A DNA stretch of 24,296 bases from JAGLWW01 sp964640225 (GCA_964640225.1 CAZXFI010000013.1:1-24296), one strand, 5' to 3'. Positions 7,360-16,801 are shown, numbered from the stretch's first letter. Notes: generated by a model from the letters alone, not told the origin. Program-made: numbers and translations.

Positions 7360-9965
7360 ACTACTACGCGCTTCTGCCGCTGGCCAGCTTTTTTGCAAAC
7401 ATGGTTCTGGCTATGCTGATTATACACATAAAACCAAAAGGAAAGCTAAACTTGCTTTATTTTCTTTTCCTGCTTTCCGTTGCCATGTTTTCCCTGGGAG
7501 ATTTTCTGGTGTTCACCGCATCCACCCCGAATGAAGCCCTGGGGTGGAATGTCCTGATGATGACGGCAGCCTCCGTTTTCCCGGCTCTTCTCCTTCATTT
7601 TTTTCTTCTTTACGCCCGCAGGCCGGTCTCCAAGAAAATTTATCTCCTGTACCTGCCCGCCTTATTTTTTCCCTTAACCACTGCGTTCACAGACCTGGTT
7701 GCAAAAAATCCGGTGCCTTCCTACTGGGGATACAGCTTCACATGGGGCCCGCTGAACGACCTGTTTTCCCTTTACATCGTAGCTTACATCCTTTACGGGC
7801 TTTGCGTGTGTTACCGCTACTGCAAAAAAACCGGGGGAGAAAGAAAAGCCCAGACAAGGCTTCTGATGGCGGCGGTAGCCGTGCCGTTCATAGGGGGAAG
7901 CGTCACCGATATCATTCTGCCTCTTTTCGGTATCCATGTTTTTACGCTATCCTCAACGCTTACCACCTTTTCCGCCGTGATAATATTCTACGCCGTGTTC
8001 AGGCACGGGTTCATCAGCAACGTGTCTTTCAGCATAAAGAGCAAGCTCATCGTGGTTTTCATGTCTTTAATCCTGTTGACAGGCATCGCCACATTCGTCG
8101 TGTCAAACGACATATCAAAGAGCATAATGAGGGAGGAAATCAACGACATGCTGCAGTCCGTGGCCAAGTCCAGGTCAAATCATATAGACAGCTTCCTGGG
8201 GAAGCAGAAACAATCCGTGGAGTTGATGTCCTCGGGAAATTCATTCATAGTTTTTTTTGACGAAAACAGGGATTACGAGAACAGAATAAAAGAACTGGGA
8301 AACCAGCTTGACAAAATAATGAAGTCAAACGAAGAGATTTCAAAGATAGAGATTCTTGACTCAAGGGGAGTCGTGGTTGTTTCCACCGTCAATGAAACGG
8401 GAATAGACAGAAGCAGGTTTGATGTCTTTCAGAAAGGAATGAAGGGAACGCACATAACGGACATACATATGCCGAAAGACCGGATACCCAGCATGGCCGT
8501 GTCCACTCCGATAGAGTACAGGGGAGAACTGCTAGGCGTGCTGGTTGTATACCTGAAAGCAGAGGAGCTTTTCAAAATAACAACAGACACCACCGGGCTG
8601 GGCAAGACAGGGGAGATGTACCTGGTAAACAGATATGGATACATAGCTAGCCCCTCAAGATTCGGGGACGATGTGGTTCTCAGGGAAAAAATTGACAACA
8701 AAAACACGGCCAGTTGCTTCAACAACGGGGAGGAAGAAAAAAAAGTAAGGCTTTACAAGAACTACAGGGGGAGCGATGTCATGGGAACACATGAGTACAT
8801 AAAAGAAATGGGCTGGTGTCTCATGGCTGAAATAAACGAGGAGGAGGCATTTGACCCCATAAAAGAAATGCAGAACACCCTCGTGTCCGTCTTTATGCTT
8901 ATTTCCATCCTGGGCATCCTGTTTTCTTTCTTCATATCCGAGTCCATAACAAAGCCCATAATAAAGCTGAGGAACGTTGCCGTAAAAATAGGAAAGGGGG
9001 AAATGAATGAAAAAATAAAAATAAAAAGCAGGGACGAGATAGGAGAGCTTTCAAGAACATTCAACAAAATGGTGGCGAATCTGAAGAAGTACCAGAACAA
9101 ACTTCTGGAATCCGAGAAAAAAAGGAGTGAAGAACTGGAAAAGGAGGTGAACAAAAAAACCAGGGAACTCAACGAGAAACTCAGGGACACGGAGAAAGCC
9201 AGAAAAGCCACCCTTAACATAATGGAAGACCTTGACGAGGTCAACAAGGAGCTGACCAGGGCCTATCAGGAGCTGAAGGAACTGGACAAGGCCAAGTCAA
9301 ACTTCATAAACATAGTTTCCCACGAGCTAAAAACTCCGCTTACCGCGGTATCGGCGCATCTTGACGTGCTTGACGACATGAAATCAAACCTGAGCAAGCA
9401 GGAAATGAGCAGTCTTGAGGCGATAAGAAGGAACACGAACCAGTTGAAGAACCTGATATTCAACATACTTGAGCTTTCAAGAATAGAAGCCAAAAGGTTT
9501 GAGCTTGACAAGAGGGAGCTTGATTTGAACAGGATAATAGAAAACGTGATGGAGGACATAAGGATACTTTCGGGCAGGAAAGACCTCAAGCTCGTGAAAA
9601 AGCTGGGCAAATTCCCGCCGGTAATAGGGGACGAGGTCAGGATAAAGGAGGTGCTGAACAACCTTATCGGAAACGCCATAAAATTCACGGAAAAGGGCTT
9701 CGTTACCGTGAAAACCTCCAAACAGGGAGACTTTGCCAGGGTTGATGTCATAGACACGGGAATAGGCATCCCGAAGGACAAAATAAACAAGCTTTTTACA
9801 AAATTTTACCAGGTTGACTCCTCCCTAGGAAGAAAATACGGCGGGACAGGACTGGGTCTGTCAATATCAAAACACCTGGTGGAAATACAGGGGGGCAGGA
9901 TAAGCGTGAAGAGCCAGGCAGGGAAGGGCTCCACCTTTTCCTTCACCCTGCCTTTAAAGAAATGA
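7356..9965 (+). CDS. 7TM/Cache/HAMP membrane histidine kinase
   Basis: A complete 869-residue sensor kinase. Residues 1-225 hold about seven membrane helices of the 7TM histidine-kinase N-terminal type. A further helix at about 230-250 leads into an extracellular Cache-like sensor region (250-505), another helix (507-530), HAMP (about 533-585) and a long coiled coil. HisKA follows with the phospho-acceptor H656 in SHELKTPL. The HATPase domain has N-box NLIGNAIKF, DTGIGIP and GGTGLGLS. All catalytic motifs are intact. Having both a 7TM module and a Cache domain suggests two separate inputs, one membrane-embedded or lipid-soluble and one extracellular. Translation is coupled to the PAS gene by an ATGA overlap with GAGGAGG just before. 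The natural target is the receiver encoded next. Confidence 0.95.
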   Translation: MNYYALLPLASFFANMVLAMLIIHIKPKGKLNLLYFLFLLSVAMFSLGDFLVFTASTPNEALGWNVLMMTAASVFPALLLHFFLLYARRPVSKKIYLLYLPALFFPLTTAFTDLVAKNPVPSYWGYSFTWGPLNDLFSLYIVAYILYGLCVCYRYCKKTGGERKAQTRLLMAAVAVPFIGGSVTDIILPLFGIHVFTLSSTLTTFSAVIIFYAVFRHGFISNVSFSIKSKLIVVFMSLILLTGIATFVVSNDISKSIMREEINDMLQSVAKSRSNHIDSFLGKQKQSVELMSSGNSFIVFFDENRDYENRIKELGNQLDKIMKSNEEISKIEILDSRGVVVVSTVNETGIDRSRFDVFQKGMKGTHITDIHMPKDRIPSMAVSTPIEYRGELLGVLVVYLKAEELFKITTDTTGLGKTGEMYLVNRYGYIASPSRFGDDVVLREKIDNKNTASCFNNGEEEKKVRLYKNYRGSDVMGTHEYIKEMGWCLMAEINEEEAFDPIKEMQNTLVSVFMLISILGILFSFFISESITKPIIKLRNVAVKIGKGEMNEKIKIKSRDEIGELSRTFNKMVANLKKYQNKLLESEKKRSEELEKEVNKKTRELNEKLRDTEKARKATLNIMEDLDEVNKELTRAYQELKELDKAKSNFINIVSHELKTPLTAVSAHLDVLDDMKSNLSKQEMSSLEAIRRNTNQLKNLIFNILELSRIEAKRFELDKRELDLNRIIENVMEDIRILSGRKDLKLVKKLGKFPPVIGDEVRIKEVLNNLIGNAIKFTEKGFVTVKTSKQGDFARVDVIDTGIGIPKDKINKLFTKFYQVDSSLGRKYGGTGLGLSISKHLVEIQGGRISVKSQAGKGSTFSFTLPLKK

Positions 9966-9991
9966 TTTTAAATAACCCAAACAAAAAATAA

Positions 9992-9999
9992 GGAGGTGA
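9992..9999 (+). promoter_or_regulatory. Strong ribosome binding site deciding the receiver start
   Basis: GGAGGTGA is a near-perfect anti-Shine-Dalgarno match, 5 bases before GTG 10005. It excludes the GTG at 9996, which lies inside it. It suggests high output of the receiver relative to the kinase. A TTTTAAATA stretch about 25 bases upstream could be an internal promoter. Confidence 0.75.
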
Positions 10000-10004
10000 G
10001 TTGC

Positions 10005-10364
10005 GTGAAGAAAATACTGTACGTGGAAGACAACGAGGACACGGCGGAAGCGGTGAAACTGATTTTAAACAACGCCGGTTTCAAGACCGACATAGCTCCG
10101 TCCGGAAAAGAGGGAATAAAAATGGTCAAGGACGGCAATTATGACCTGATTTTGCTTGACATAATGCTCCCTGACATGTCGGGCTGGGACGTTTTCCTCA
10201 AGCTGAAGAAAAACAAGGTCAAGGCCAAGTACGCTTTCCTGAGTGCCATACCGGTTTCCACGGAAAGAATGGTTGAGCTTAGAAAGGCCGGCGTCTCGGA
10301 CTACATAACAAAGCCCTTTGAGAAAAACGACCTTATAAGCAGGGTAAAGGACATGCTGGAATAA
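10005..10364 (+). CDS. Single-domain response regulator receiver (CheY-like)
   Basis: A 119-residue receiver with nothing attached. Acidic pocket E8-D9, phospho-acceptor D52 in LLDIMLPDMSG, switch S80 and K103 in TKPF are all present. It should be phosphorylated by the histidine kinase encoded immediately before it. With no output domain it must act by binding a partner; the KaiC-like protein encoded 10 bases downstream is the obvious candidate. The start is GTG 10005, not the GTG at 9996. Confidence 0.93.
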   Translation: MKKILYVEDNEDTAEAVKLILNNAGFKTDIAPSGKEGIKMVKDGNYDLILLDIMLPDMSGWDVFLKLKKNKVKAKYAFLSAIPVSTERMVELRKAGVSDYITKPFEKNDLISRVKDMLE

Positions 10365-10374
10365 GGAGATGTAT

Positions 10375-10854
10375 ATGAGCTCCTTACTGGTAATTACTTC
10401 AGTTGAAAAACTGCAGGAAAGAATAAGCTCTACAGTCCGGTCTTTCAAGAACATGCCGGGGATTTACGTTTCCCTTAACAAGACCCAGAAGAGCACGGAA
10501 TCCCTGCTTAAGAAGACCGGCGTGGATACGGATAAGATGTTTTTCATAGACTGCGTCACCACTGAAAAGACAAGGGACGACGTGCTGCATGTGGAGCCGG
10601 ACCAGCTTGGCCTGCTCAGCACCGCGATAAACTCCTTTATCAAGGGGATAGATGGCGAGAAGTTCCTGGTGATAGACGCGCTTTCCACACTGCTTATATA
10701 CAACAGCGAGAACGACGTTGCAAAGTTCGCCAAGGAAGTCACTGAGTACGCGGCCCGGAACGACGTAAGGGTGGTGGCCTTCAGTCCCAGAACCAGGGGG
10801 GAGGAACTTCTCAACAAGATATTCAACTTTTTTGACAGGGTGGAGAAGAAATGA
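10375..10854 (+). CDS. KaiC/RAD55-like protein lacking Walker A
   Basis: A soluble 159-residue protein with the alternating strand/helix pattern of the RecA/KaiC/RAD55 fold. FFIDCV and the Walker B-like FLVIDALSTLLIYN are clear. The first strand (LLVITS) is followed by VEKLQE instead of a GxxGxGKT loop, so ATP binding by the usual P-loop is not expected. Archaeal proteins of this kind are usually annotated only as uncharacterised RAD55-like. Placed between a bare receiver and a membrane protein, it may be the output or adaptor of the phosphorelay. ATG 10375 is preferred over ATG 10369 because GGAG is 7 bases before it. Its stop overlaps the next start as ATGA. Confidence 0.75.
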   Translation: MSSLLVITSVEKLQERISSTVRSFKNMPGIYVSLNKTQKSTESLLKKTGVDTDKMFFIDCVTTEKTRDDVLHVEPDQLGLLSTAINSFIKGIDGEKFLVIDALSTLLIYNSENDVAKFAKEVTEYAARNDVRVVAFSPRTRGEELLNKIFNFFDRVEKK

Positions 10855-11717
10855 GGAAACTCCTGCTTTTTTTGCTAGTAACCCTGCTCGCGGTCCCGGT
10901 TATTGCATGGGCACAGGAAATAAAAATAGATTTGCCTGAAACCTACCGGGAGGTCCTGGCCGGGGAAAACCTGTGGTTCACCACCAAGGTGTCAGGCCTG
11001 CCCGACGGCACGATAGCGGAGCTGAACTATGAAATATTCGGGCCCGACGGGAAACTCAAGGCCTCCAAGTTTGACTTCGTTGAGATAGGCACGCACGAGT
11101 CATTCACGGGAAAGATAAAGGTTCCGGAAAACCTGGGAGGGGAGGAATGCCTCCTGAAGGTTTCGGTGAAAAAGGAAGGCGCGGACGACGGTGTCCTGTT
11201 TGAAGCCATAAGGAAATCCACCCAAAACCAGGAAATAATCAAAAATTCGCTTTTTGACATAGTCGTTGAAATACCCAAAAGCTATAGGACTCTGGCGCCG
11301 GGAGACGAGCTGCTCAGCAGCATAAAGCTGGTTAACTTGGGCAGCGAGGGCAGGATTGATGTTTTTCTGGATTACTGGATAGTGGACTCCGAGGACAACA
11401 TAGTCCTGAAGAAGACGGAAACCGTTGCCGTGGAGACCCAGGCCAATTTTGTAAGGAGTTTTGACGTACCTGAAAATGTTTCTCCCGGCAATTACAGGCT
11501 TTACGCAAAAATAACCTACGCCGACGGAAAGTTTGCGGACGGGGAGCACTCCTTCGTGGTAAGGGAAAGCGCTGACGCACAGGTTTATTACGTGGCAATC
11601 AGCATCTTGGCTGCGGTAGTCATAATATTCGTGCTCATAAAATCAAAGCCCTTTATGGAAAAAATTCACGTGAAGCTAAAGGTTTCCAGAATAGTAAGGA
11701 AAAGAAATAAAAAGTAA
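10851..11717 (+). CDS. Secreted beta-sandwich protein with C-terminal membrane anchor
   Basis: A 288-residue protein with a signal peptide (about 1-21, cleavage after AWA), two successive Ig/CARDB-like beta-sandwich domains (about 24-125 and 132-238), one membrane helix (about 246-265) and a basic cytoplasmic tail ending KRNKK. The first domain has PDGTIAELNYEIFGPDG and the second VEIPKSYRTLAPGDEL and VPENVSPGNYRLYAKI, both typical of archaeal envelope domains. It has no enzymatic motif. The start overlaps the previous stop (ATGA), so it belongs to the signalling operon and may be an outward-facing accessory of the kinase. The specific function is unknown. The lysine-rich tail codons form, on the other strand, the terminator of the facing surface-protein gene. 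Confidence 0.8.
   Translation: MRKLLLFLLVTLLAVPVIAWAQEIKIDLPETYREVLAGENLWFTTKVSGLPDGTIAELNYEIFGPDGKLKASKFDFVEIGTHESFTGKIKVPENLGGEECLLKVSVKKEGADDGVLFEAIRKSTQNQEIIKNSLFDIVVEIPKSYRTLAPGDELLSSIKLVNLGSEGRIDVFLDYWIVDSEDNIVLKKTETVAVETQANFVRSFDVPENVSPGNYRLYAKITYADGKFADGEHSFVVRESADAQVYYVAISILAAVVIIFVLIKSKPFMEKIHVKLKVSRIVRKRNKK
11699..11713 (-). terminator. T-rich terminator of the 1690-residue surface protein gene
   Basis: On the minus strand this reads TTTTTATTTCTTTTC, starting 16 bases past the stop. It is identical over 15 bases to the tract at 910-924. It lies inside the end of the facing plus-strand gene. Confidence 0.5.
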
Positions 11718-11728
11718 ATCTTGAACAT

Positions 11729-14700
11729 TTACCGGGGGGTGTAGTTGTACCGGGGTTTCTTCTTCTCCAGTTTGAATATTTCGTGCCTCTTCCAGTAGGC
11801 CATGGCTCCCACGAATATTATGAAAATTACCATGCTAATCAGGAGCTGGTTCTGGGCCTCCGGGGGAAGCTCGTCCAGCGGAGGTAGTTTTCCTGTTTCC
11901 TCCCTTTTCTCCTTCCCGTCTTCGCCTCCTTCCTCTCCTGACCCGCTCACGGTGGTGGTTGTTTCCTCTCCGGAAACCGTTGTCGTGGTTTCGTCAGTGC
12001 CTCCGGAGCTCCCGCCTCCGCCCGAAACCGTGGTGGTTGTTGTCGTGGATGTGGCGACTGACTCAAAAACCCCGTAAAGGCTGAAATGGGAAGTGTTGCC
12101 CCACACGTAATTTTCGGAAGTGTTCACCCCTCCGTTAGGGGAATTGTAGACGGACCAGCTTCCGGCCGTGTCGTTGTAGTAGTAGAGGCGGAGCATGCTC
12201 TCGTTCACCCCGGCATCCGTCACTTCCTGCTGTGTGTAGAAAACCTTTATGAGAGTCCAGAGAAGGTTCTCGCTTATCTCGGAGCTTGCACCTATTTCCA
12301 CGTACCTGCCCAGGGCGGCCAGGCTGTTGTTCCCTCCGGGATTTTCCTCGTAGAGGGATACCAAAAGCGTGGAATTCGCCACCTCGGAGCCTGTCCTTAT
12401 CTGCAGTGTGGAATTGGTGCCGCTCGCGTTTACCGTGGTCTGGTTGGATAAGGTGGATACGGAGGTGTTGGAGTAGGTCTGGTTTGAGCCCGTGCTGTTT
12501 ATCGTCAGGTTGCCAATCCAATCGGTGGTGCTGTGGCTTTCATTGTCGGTTGCCGTCACGTTTATGTAATACAAGCCGGTGGCGTTGCCGCTTACGTTCA
12601 GGACCACGTACCAGGTGCTGTTGTATATTTTGGTAAGATTTTTTTGGGAGAAAACCTCGTCCCAGGTGCCGTTGTATCCCTTCATGTGGGCGCTCTGCAC
12701 GGTCCCGTCATCCGTTATCTTGGCCATGATTGTTGAGTTCTGGTTCTGCCTGACCACGCTTGGAATTATGTAAGCGTTGGATATGGTGGGCGACACGTAA
12801 CTGATTGACACGGTGTCGTTGGCCTCCATAGCGGTGTAATTGTCAGAGGAACACGTAACGTTCCAGAAAAAACTTCCGGAAAAAGAAAAGCTTTCCGAGG
12901 ACTCGTAGAAACCTGAGCCGGAATTGTAAGGCATGCTTTCCGTGGTCCAGCCTCCAGTCTTGTTGTAGCTTGCGTTGCAGTTGGCCCCGCTTCCGTTCAC
13001 GGGCGAACCCCCGGTGCTGGTGTAGTTGGCATAAAATGTAACGGAATCAAGGGGATACTTTGCCTGTGATTCGGTGGAGTCCCATATTGTGAGATTTGCA
13101 GGAAGAATTCCTCCGCCGGTGACCTCCACCCCCACCCCCGTGAAGTGGGGTATCTTCAGGAAGACCAGCTTCTCGGTGTCGTTCTTGTAGCAGAGTCCTG
13201 ATGAGAGGTCTGCATTGTTTTCAAGGCACAGTACCCCGGTGCCGTTCAGGTACGCCTCGTAATCGCCTTCCAGGTAATCGGAGTAGTCCGTGTCGTTCAG
13301 ATCTTCCGTGGTGTTTTCGCTTGCGTTCCATATCACGTTGAAGTCGTTGTCGTAAAGCAGGTTTATGCCCACCGTTACGTTCAGTTCCTTCAGTGACTCG
13401 TCAAAAGGCATTCCTATTATGACCTCTTCGTATATTTCAGGCCCCTTGCTTCCGAACTTCCAGGCGGCTTCCAGCCCGCTTCCCGAGGCGTTCTGCGAGA
13501 AAGCCGCGTCCGGGGGACCCGAGGCGAGCAGGTCCGTATTGGCATAGTGTATGCTTATGTTGTTGTATTTTATCCTCATGCTTATGTCGCCGGAAAGTAT
13601 CGCCTTGAGGGGCGAGAAGGAGTCCTTGTCTGCGCTGGTTAGCACGCAGTCCTCCCCTGGGAAGGGCACGTCGCATGTGGCGTTTGACTTGACAAAATCA
13701 ACGAAAATGTCCATCGTGGCGTTGGGGTCGTCCGGGTCAAAGGTGTCAAACCTGGTAAGGGTTATATTGCACGTTCCCCCGGAGCAGGCAACGCCCCCTC
13801 CGCTACCCCCGCCAAGGGTGCTCGCCTTGACCGGGGTGGAAACAGGGGAATAGCTCTGGGAATACACGGTCAGTTTTTCTATGCCCTCCCCGTATATTAC
13901 AGGAAGCTCAAACGCCCCTTCTTCCGAGTCGGTCATCCTGTCGTATTCATTCCCGTCTATCTCCATTTTCATCTCCACGAAAGAGTTTTCGGCGCTGAGG
14001 AGGGTGCCGTTCTCGTCCACAAGGTAAAACTGCACCGCGGTGGTATTGACAATATCAGTTTCGTTCCAGTCGCCTGAAACGTTGTACGAAGACAACGTTA
14101 AGTTTGTCCCGGTAATAAGTTTTTCCAGCGTGAAATTGTGCTCCGTTCCTCCCGTGAAGTTCTGACCCTCCGAGGAGAGCTTGTAGTAGTCCATGTAGTA
14201 ATCGGTGTCTACCCTGGCGAAAGCCATCAGCATTATATCGGAATGGGCCTCGGTGGCAGGGAGGTGGATGGAGTACTCACCGGTTGACATGTTGTAATGG
14301 TCATCGTAAGTGCTGTTCGGGGGCCAGCGCATCATGTTTCCCATGTTGAAGGGGAGCGTGTCCTGGTCAAATATCATGTTTCCCGCGCCAAGAGTGTAGG
14401 GAACTATCCAGGCATCGTCAAAGGAGCCCGGAGTCTGGTTTATGTATCCGGTGAGCGGCGTTATGGTCATGTCGGAGCTTATCACCACGTCAACGAAGTA
14501 AGTTCCGTTGGTCGTGGTGCAGGTCGCGTTGACTCCCGTAGTGCTCAGGTTGTAGCCGGTGGAATTGCACTTGGAAGAGACGCCCTCAAAGTCAACATAA
14601 AGGGGGAAGGACGCCTCGGGAAAAACCATAAGCGAGTAGTTCCTCTGTAGCGGCGCGAAAAAATACCTCTCTGTACTTTCCATGTTGGAATGGTCGTTTG

Positions 14701-16801
14701 ACACGGAATAACCGAGCTTCTTGTCCTTCAGCCCGTAGCCGTAGCCTATGTTGGTCCAGTTGAAGGCCTCGTCAGGGCATCCGCTCTCGTTGCACAGGCT
14801 CTCGTTTGCCGGGCCCGACTTGTAGTCGTATCCCTCCACCTGGACATGGAAGGTGACGGCCGGTTTCAAGTATATAATGGGGTCGTTCAGCCCCCATTCC
14901 GACCTCAGCTCGCTCTCCGGAAGCTCGGGCAGGCTCGGCCCCACGTACATCGCGTAGCGGTTCTGGGAGTCGTTGTATTTCGTGGCGCTCAGGCGGTAAA
15001 AAAGCCCGTCCATGTCTCCGGAACCCGGGCCTCCGGGGCCGTCCATCTCGGACTGGTTGAGGCCGGGCACGCCTGTTATGTTGAAAACCCCGTTTGAGTT
15101 CGTCTGACCGGAAAAGGTTCCCAAAACCACGTCTCCCTGCATGCTGAAGCTCACCACGTAAAGAGAGGCCGTGGAATTTTCCAGTGGGTCTCCGTTTATG
15201 TCGTAAACAGTTCCGTTGTACCAGAAAGTCACGGCGGTGAAAACCGTCAGGTTTACTTCGCTTGAACTGTTGTCATCGGCGTAAGCCAGGACCCGGAAAG
15301 TCTCCGAGCCCAGGCTGTCTGTTGACGTGACGTTTATAACAAAGTATTCGTAGCCTTCGCCGCAGAAGAACTCGTCCCCAACCGATTCCCACAGAACGTA
15401 ACTGGACGTGTTGGAAAAGGTGTAGTTCCCGTCCGGAACCGTGGTCTGGTTGTGGCCCTGGAAGGTGAAGTTCTCCGGAAGGAATATCGTCAGGTTTTCC
15501 AGGCACGACTGGTCCCCGGCGCGCCTGTAAAGCGAGAAGTTCAGGAGCTTGTGGCTGTCCCGGATCACGTACGGCGAGACTATGGAAGACTGCCACATGT
15601 CCAGCCCGTCGTTCCAGTCATCCCCCATCTGCCCTATCTGGAAATCCACGTAGTTGTTGTGCATTATGTCGGAATCGTTCTCGCTGCTGGAGACCTGGGC
15701 ATCGTTGCTTGTGAAGCCCTCCTCCACCGCGGTGAAGTTTATGTAAAGTATATAGCTCTCGTTGGTTGACAGGTTCCCGTGGCACGAGCTTATGTTTATG
15801 TCAACCCATCCTTCGTCCTCCGTTGCATTTCCGTTGAAGTACCCGTCCTCGGGGCAGCTTGACTCGTTGAACTGTATGTAGGTGGAGTTGAAGGAGTCAA
15901 AAACCCAGACGTTGTCATAGTCCTGCGGACCGTGGTTGGTCACGTTTACCTGGAAAGACACGGTGTCGTTTATCCCTATGTCGCCGTTGAGGCTGCTTTT
16001 TGAAACGGTCAGGTCCGAGCCGGCGGGAGTGGCATTGACCGTGAAGGTCCAGTTCGCCGCGGCCCATCCCGTGTTCGTGCCGTTGTTGTAGTCCACGCAG
16101 TACACGTTCCACTTGTAGGTTCCGTTTTCCGGATCCATGCCGTCCACCGAAGCGTTGCCCTGCACCCCCTCTATGCTGTGCCCTTCGTTGGACCAGTTGC
16201 CGCTTACGTTCCAGTACCGGCTGCAGTTGGCCTTCATGTTTACGCTGTAGTTCATGCTGAAGGGAGTGTCGTTTATGGTCATCCCGTTAGTCGGGTAAAT
16301 TAGGGTGACGTTTATGGGCCCGCTCTGGGTTATGTTTATTTCCTCGCTCTCGTTTAGTAGGGACAGGAAAGGATTATAGCTCTCGTTAAACACCGAAACA
16401 TCATTTATCGTGTCTCCGGGGTTGAGGGTGGAGAACTTTACCGTCACGTTGAATGACTCGTCGGAGGAAATGTTGAAAAACCATTTAATCCTGCCGGCCG
16501 TGGCGTTGAAATAGTCCGGACTCTGGCTGGCCCATGTGTAGTTTAGTGAAGACGTATTATATTCGTCCCCCAGGGAGAAATTGCTCAGTTCCGCGGTGCC
16601 GTTGTTCGTGACGTTGATCAGAAAGGTGGCGTTCTCTCCCAGCTGAACGGTTGAGTTGTAGGCCACTTTATCCAACACGAAGCTAACGTCTCCGCTGGTA
16701 TAAACCGCGCTCAGGGAAAAAGAAGAAAAAAATGCCAAAGAAAAAACCAGAACAAGGGAAACAATAAGAACAGAAGCCAGAAGAGTTCCTTTTTTGTCCA
16801 A
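11729..16801 (-). CDS. Large sequon-rich membrane-anchored surface protein
   Basis: About 1690 residues. It starts with a signal peptide or signal-anchor (GTLLASVLIVSLVLVFSLAF), then DUF11/CARDB-like repeats (two in the first 380 residues, with VNVTNHGPQDYDNVWVFDSF), carboxypeptidase-regulatory-like folds, and a PGF-pre-PGF-like domain before the anchor (RYVEIGA ... HFSLYGVF). The end is a Thr/Gly stalk (TTTTTTVSGGGG, repeated TTTTVSG), an acidic stretch, one membrane helix and a basic tail. N-x-S/T sequons are extremely dense (about 33 in the first 380 residues), implying heavy N-glycosylation. It is probably an S-layer or adhesin-type protein. TTG 16801 is preferred because GAGGTG lies 6 bases before it; a GTG at 16810 sits inside that site. 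It is transcribed alone and converges on the signalling operon with 11 bases between stops. Confidence 0.88.
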   Translation of the reverse strand: MDKKGTLLASVLIVSLVLVFSLAFFSSFSLSAVYTSGDVSFVLDKVAYNSTVQLGENATFLINVTNNGTAELSNFSLGDEYNTSSLNYTWASQSPDYFNATAGRIKWFFNISSDESFNVTVKFSTLNPGDTINDVSVFNESYNPFLSLLNESEEINITQSGPINVTLIYPTNGMTINDTPFSMNYSVNMKANCSRYWNVSGNWSNEGHSIEGVQGNASVDGMDPENGTYKWNVYCVDYNNGTNTGWAAANWTFTVNATPAGSDLTVSKSSLNGDIGINDTVSFQVNVTNHGPQDYDNVWVFDSFNSTYIQFNESSCPEDGYFNGNATEDEGWVDINISSCHGNLSTNESYILYINFTAVEEGFTSNDAQVSSSENDSDIMHNNYVDFQIGQMGDDWNDGLDMWQSSIVSPYVIRDSHKLLNFSLYRRAGDQSCLENLTIFLPENFTFQGHNQTTVPDGNYTFSNTSSYVLWESVGDEFFCGEGYEYFVINVTSTDSLGSETFRVLAYADDNSSSEVNLTVFTAVTFWYNGTVYDINGDPLENSTASLYVVSFSMQGDVVLGTFSGQTNSNGVFNITGVPGLNQSEMDGPGGPGSGDMDGLFYRLSATKYNDSQNRYAMYVGPSLPELPESELRSEWGLNDPIIYLKPAVTFHVQVEGYDYKSGPANESLCNESGCPDEAFNWTNIGYGYGLKDKKLGYSVSNDHSNMESTERYFFAPLQRNYSLMVFPEASFPLYVDFEGVSSKCNSTGYNLSTTGVNATCTTTNGTYFVDVVISSDMTITPLTGYINQTPGSFDDAWIVPYTLGAGNMIFDQDTLPFNMGNMMRWPPNSTYDDHYNMSTGEYSIHLPATEAHSDIMLMAFARVDTDYYMDYYKLSSEGQNFTGGTEHNFTLEKLITGTNLTLSSYNVSGDWNETDIVNTTAVQFYLVDENGTLLSAENSFVEMKMEIDGNEYDRMTDSEEGAFELPVIYGEGIEKLTVYSQSYSPVSTPVKASTLGGGSGGGVACSGGTCNITLTRFDTFDPDDPNATMDIFVDFVKSNATCDVPFPGEDCVLTSADKDSFSPLKAILSGDISMRIKYNNISIHYANTDLLASGPPDAAFSQNASGSGLEAAWKFGSKGPEIYEEVIIGMPFDESLKELNVTVGINLLYDNDFNVIWNASENTTEDLNDTDYSDYLEGDYEAYLNGTGVLCLENNADLSSGLCYKNDTEKLVFLKIPHFTGVGVEVTGGGILPANLTIWDSTESQAKYPLDSVTFYANYTSTGGSPVNGSGANCNASYNKTGGWTTESMPYNSGSGFYESSESFSFSGSFFWNVTCSSDNYTAMEANDTVSISYVSPTISNAYIIPSVVRQNQNSTIMAKITDDGTVQSAHMKGYNGTWDEVFSQKNLTKIYNSTWYVVLNVSGNATGLYYINVTATDNESHSTTDWIGNLTINSTGSNQTYSNTSVSTLSNQTTVNASGTNSTLQIRTGSEVANSTLLVSLYEENPGGNNSLAALGRYVEIGASSEISENLLWTLIKVFYTQQEVTDAGVNESMLRLYYYNDTAGSWSVYNSPNGGVNTSENYVWGNTSHFSLYGVFESVATSTTTTTTVSGGGGSSGGTDETTTTVSGEETTTTVSGSGEEGGEDGKEKREETGKLPPLDELPPEAQNQLLISMVIFIIFVGAMAYWKRHEIFKLEKKKPRYNYTPR

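Noticed and set aside
10375..10854. Circadian KaiC role
   Set aside because: Single short domain without a P-loop and no KaiA or KaiB nearby.
12086..15769. Several plus-strand open frames inside the large surface protein gene
   Set aside because: They are antisense to a continuous 1690-codon frame with clear domains; products are Arg/Pro/Val-rich without motifs or start signals.
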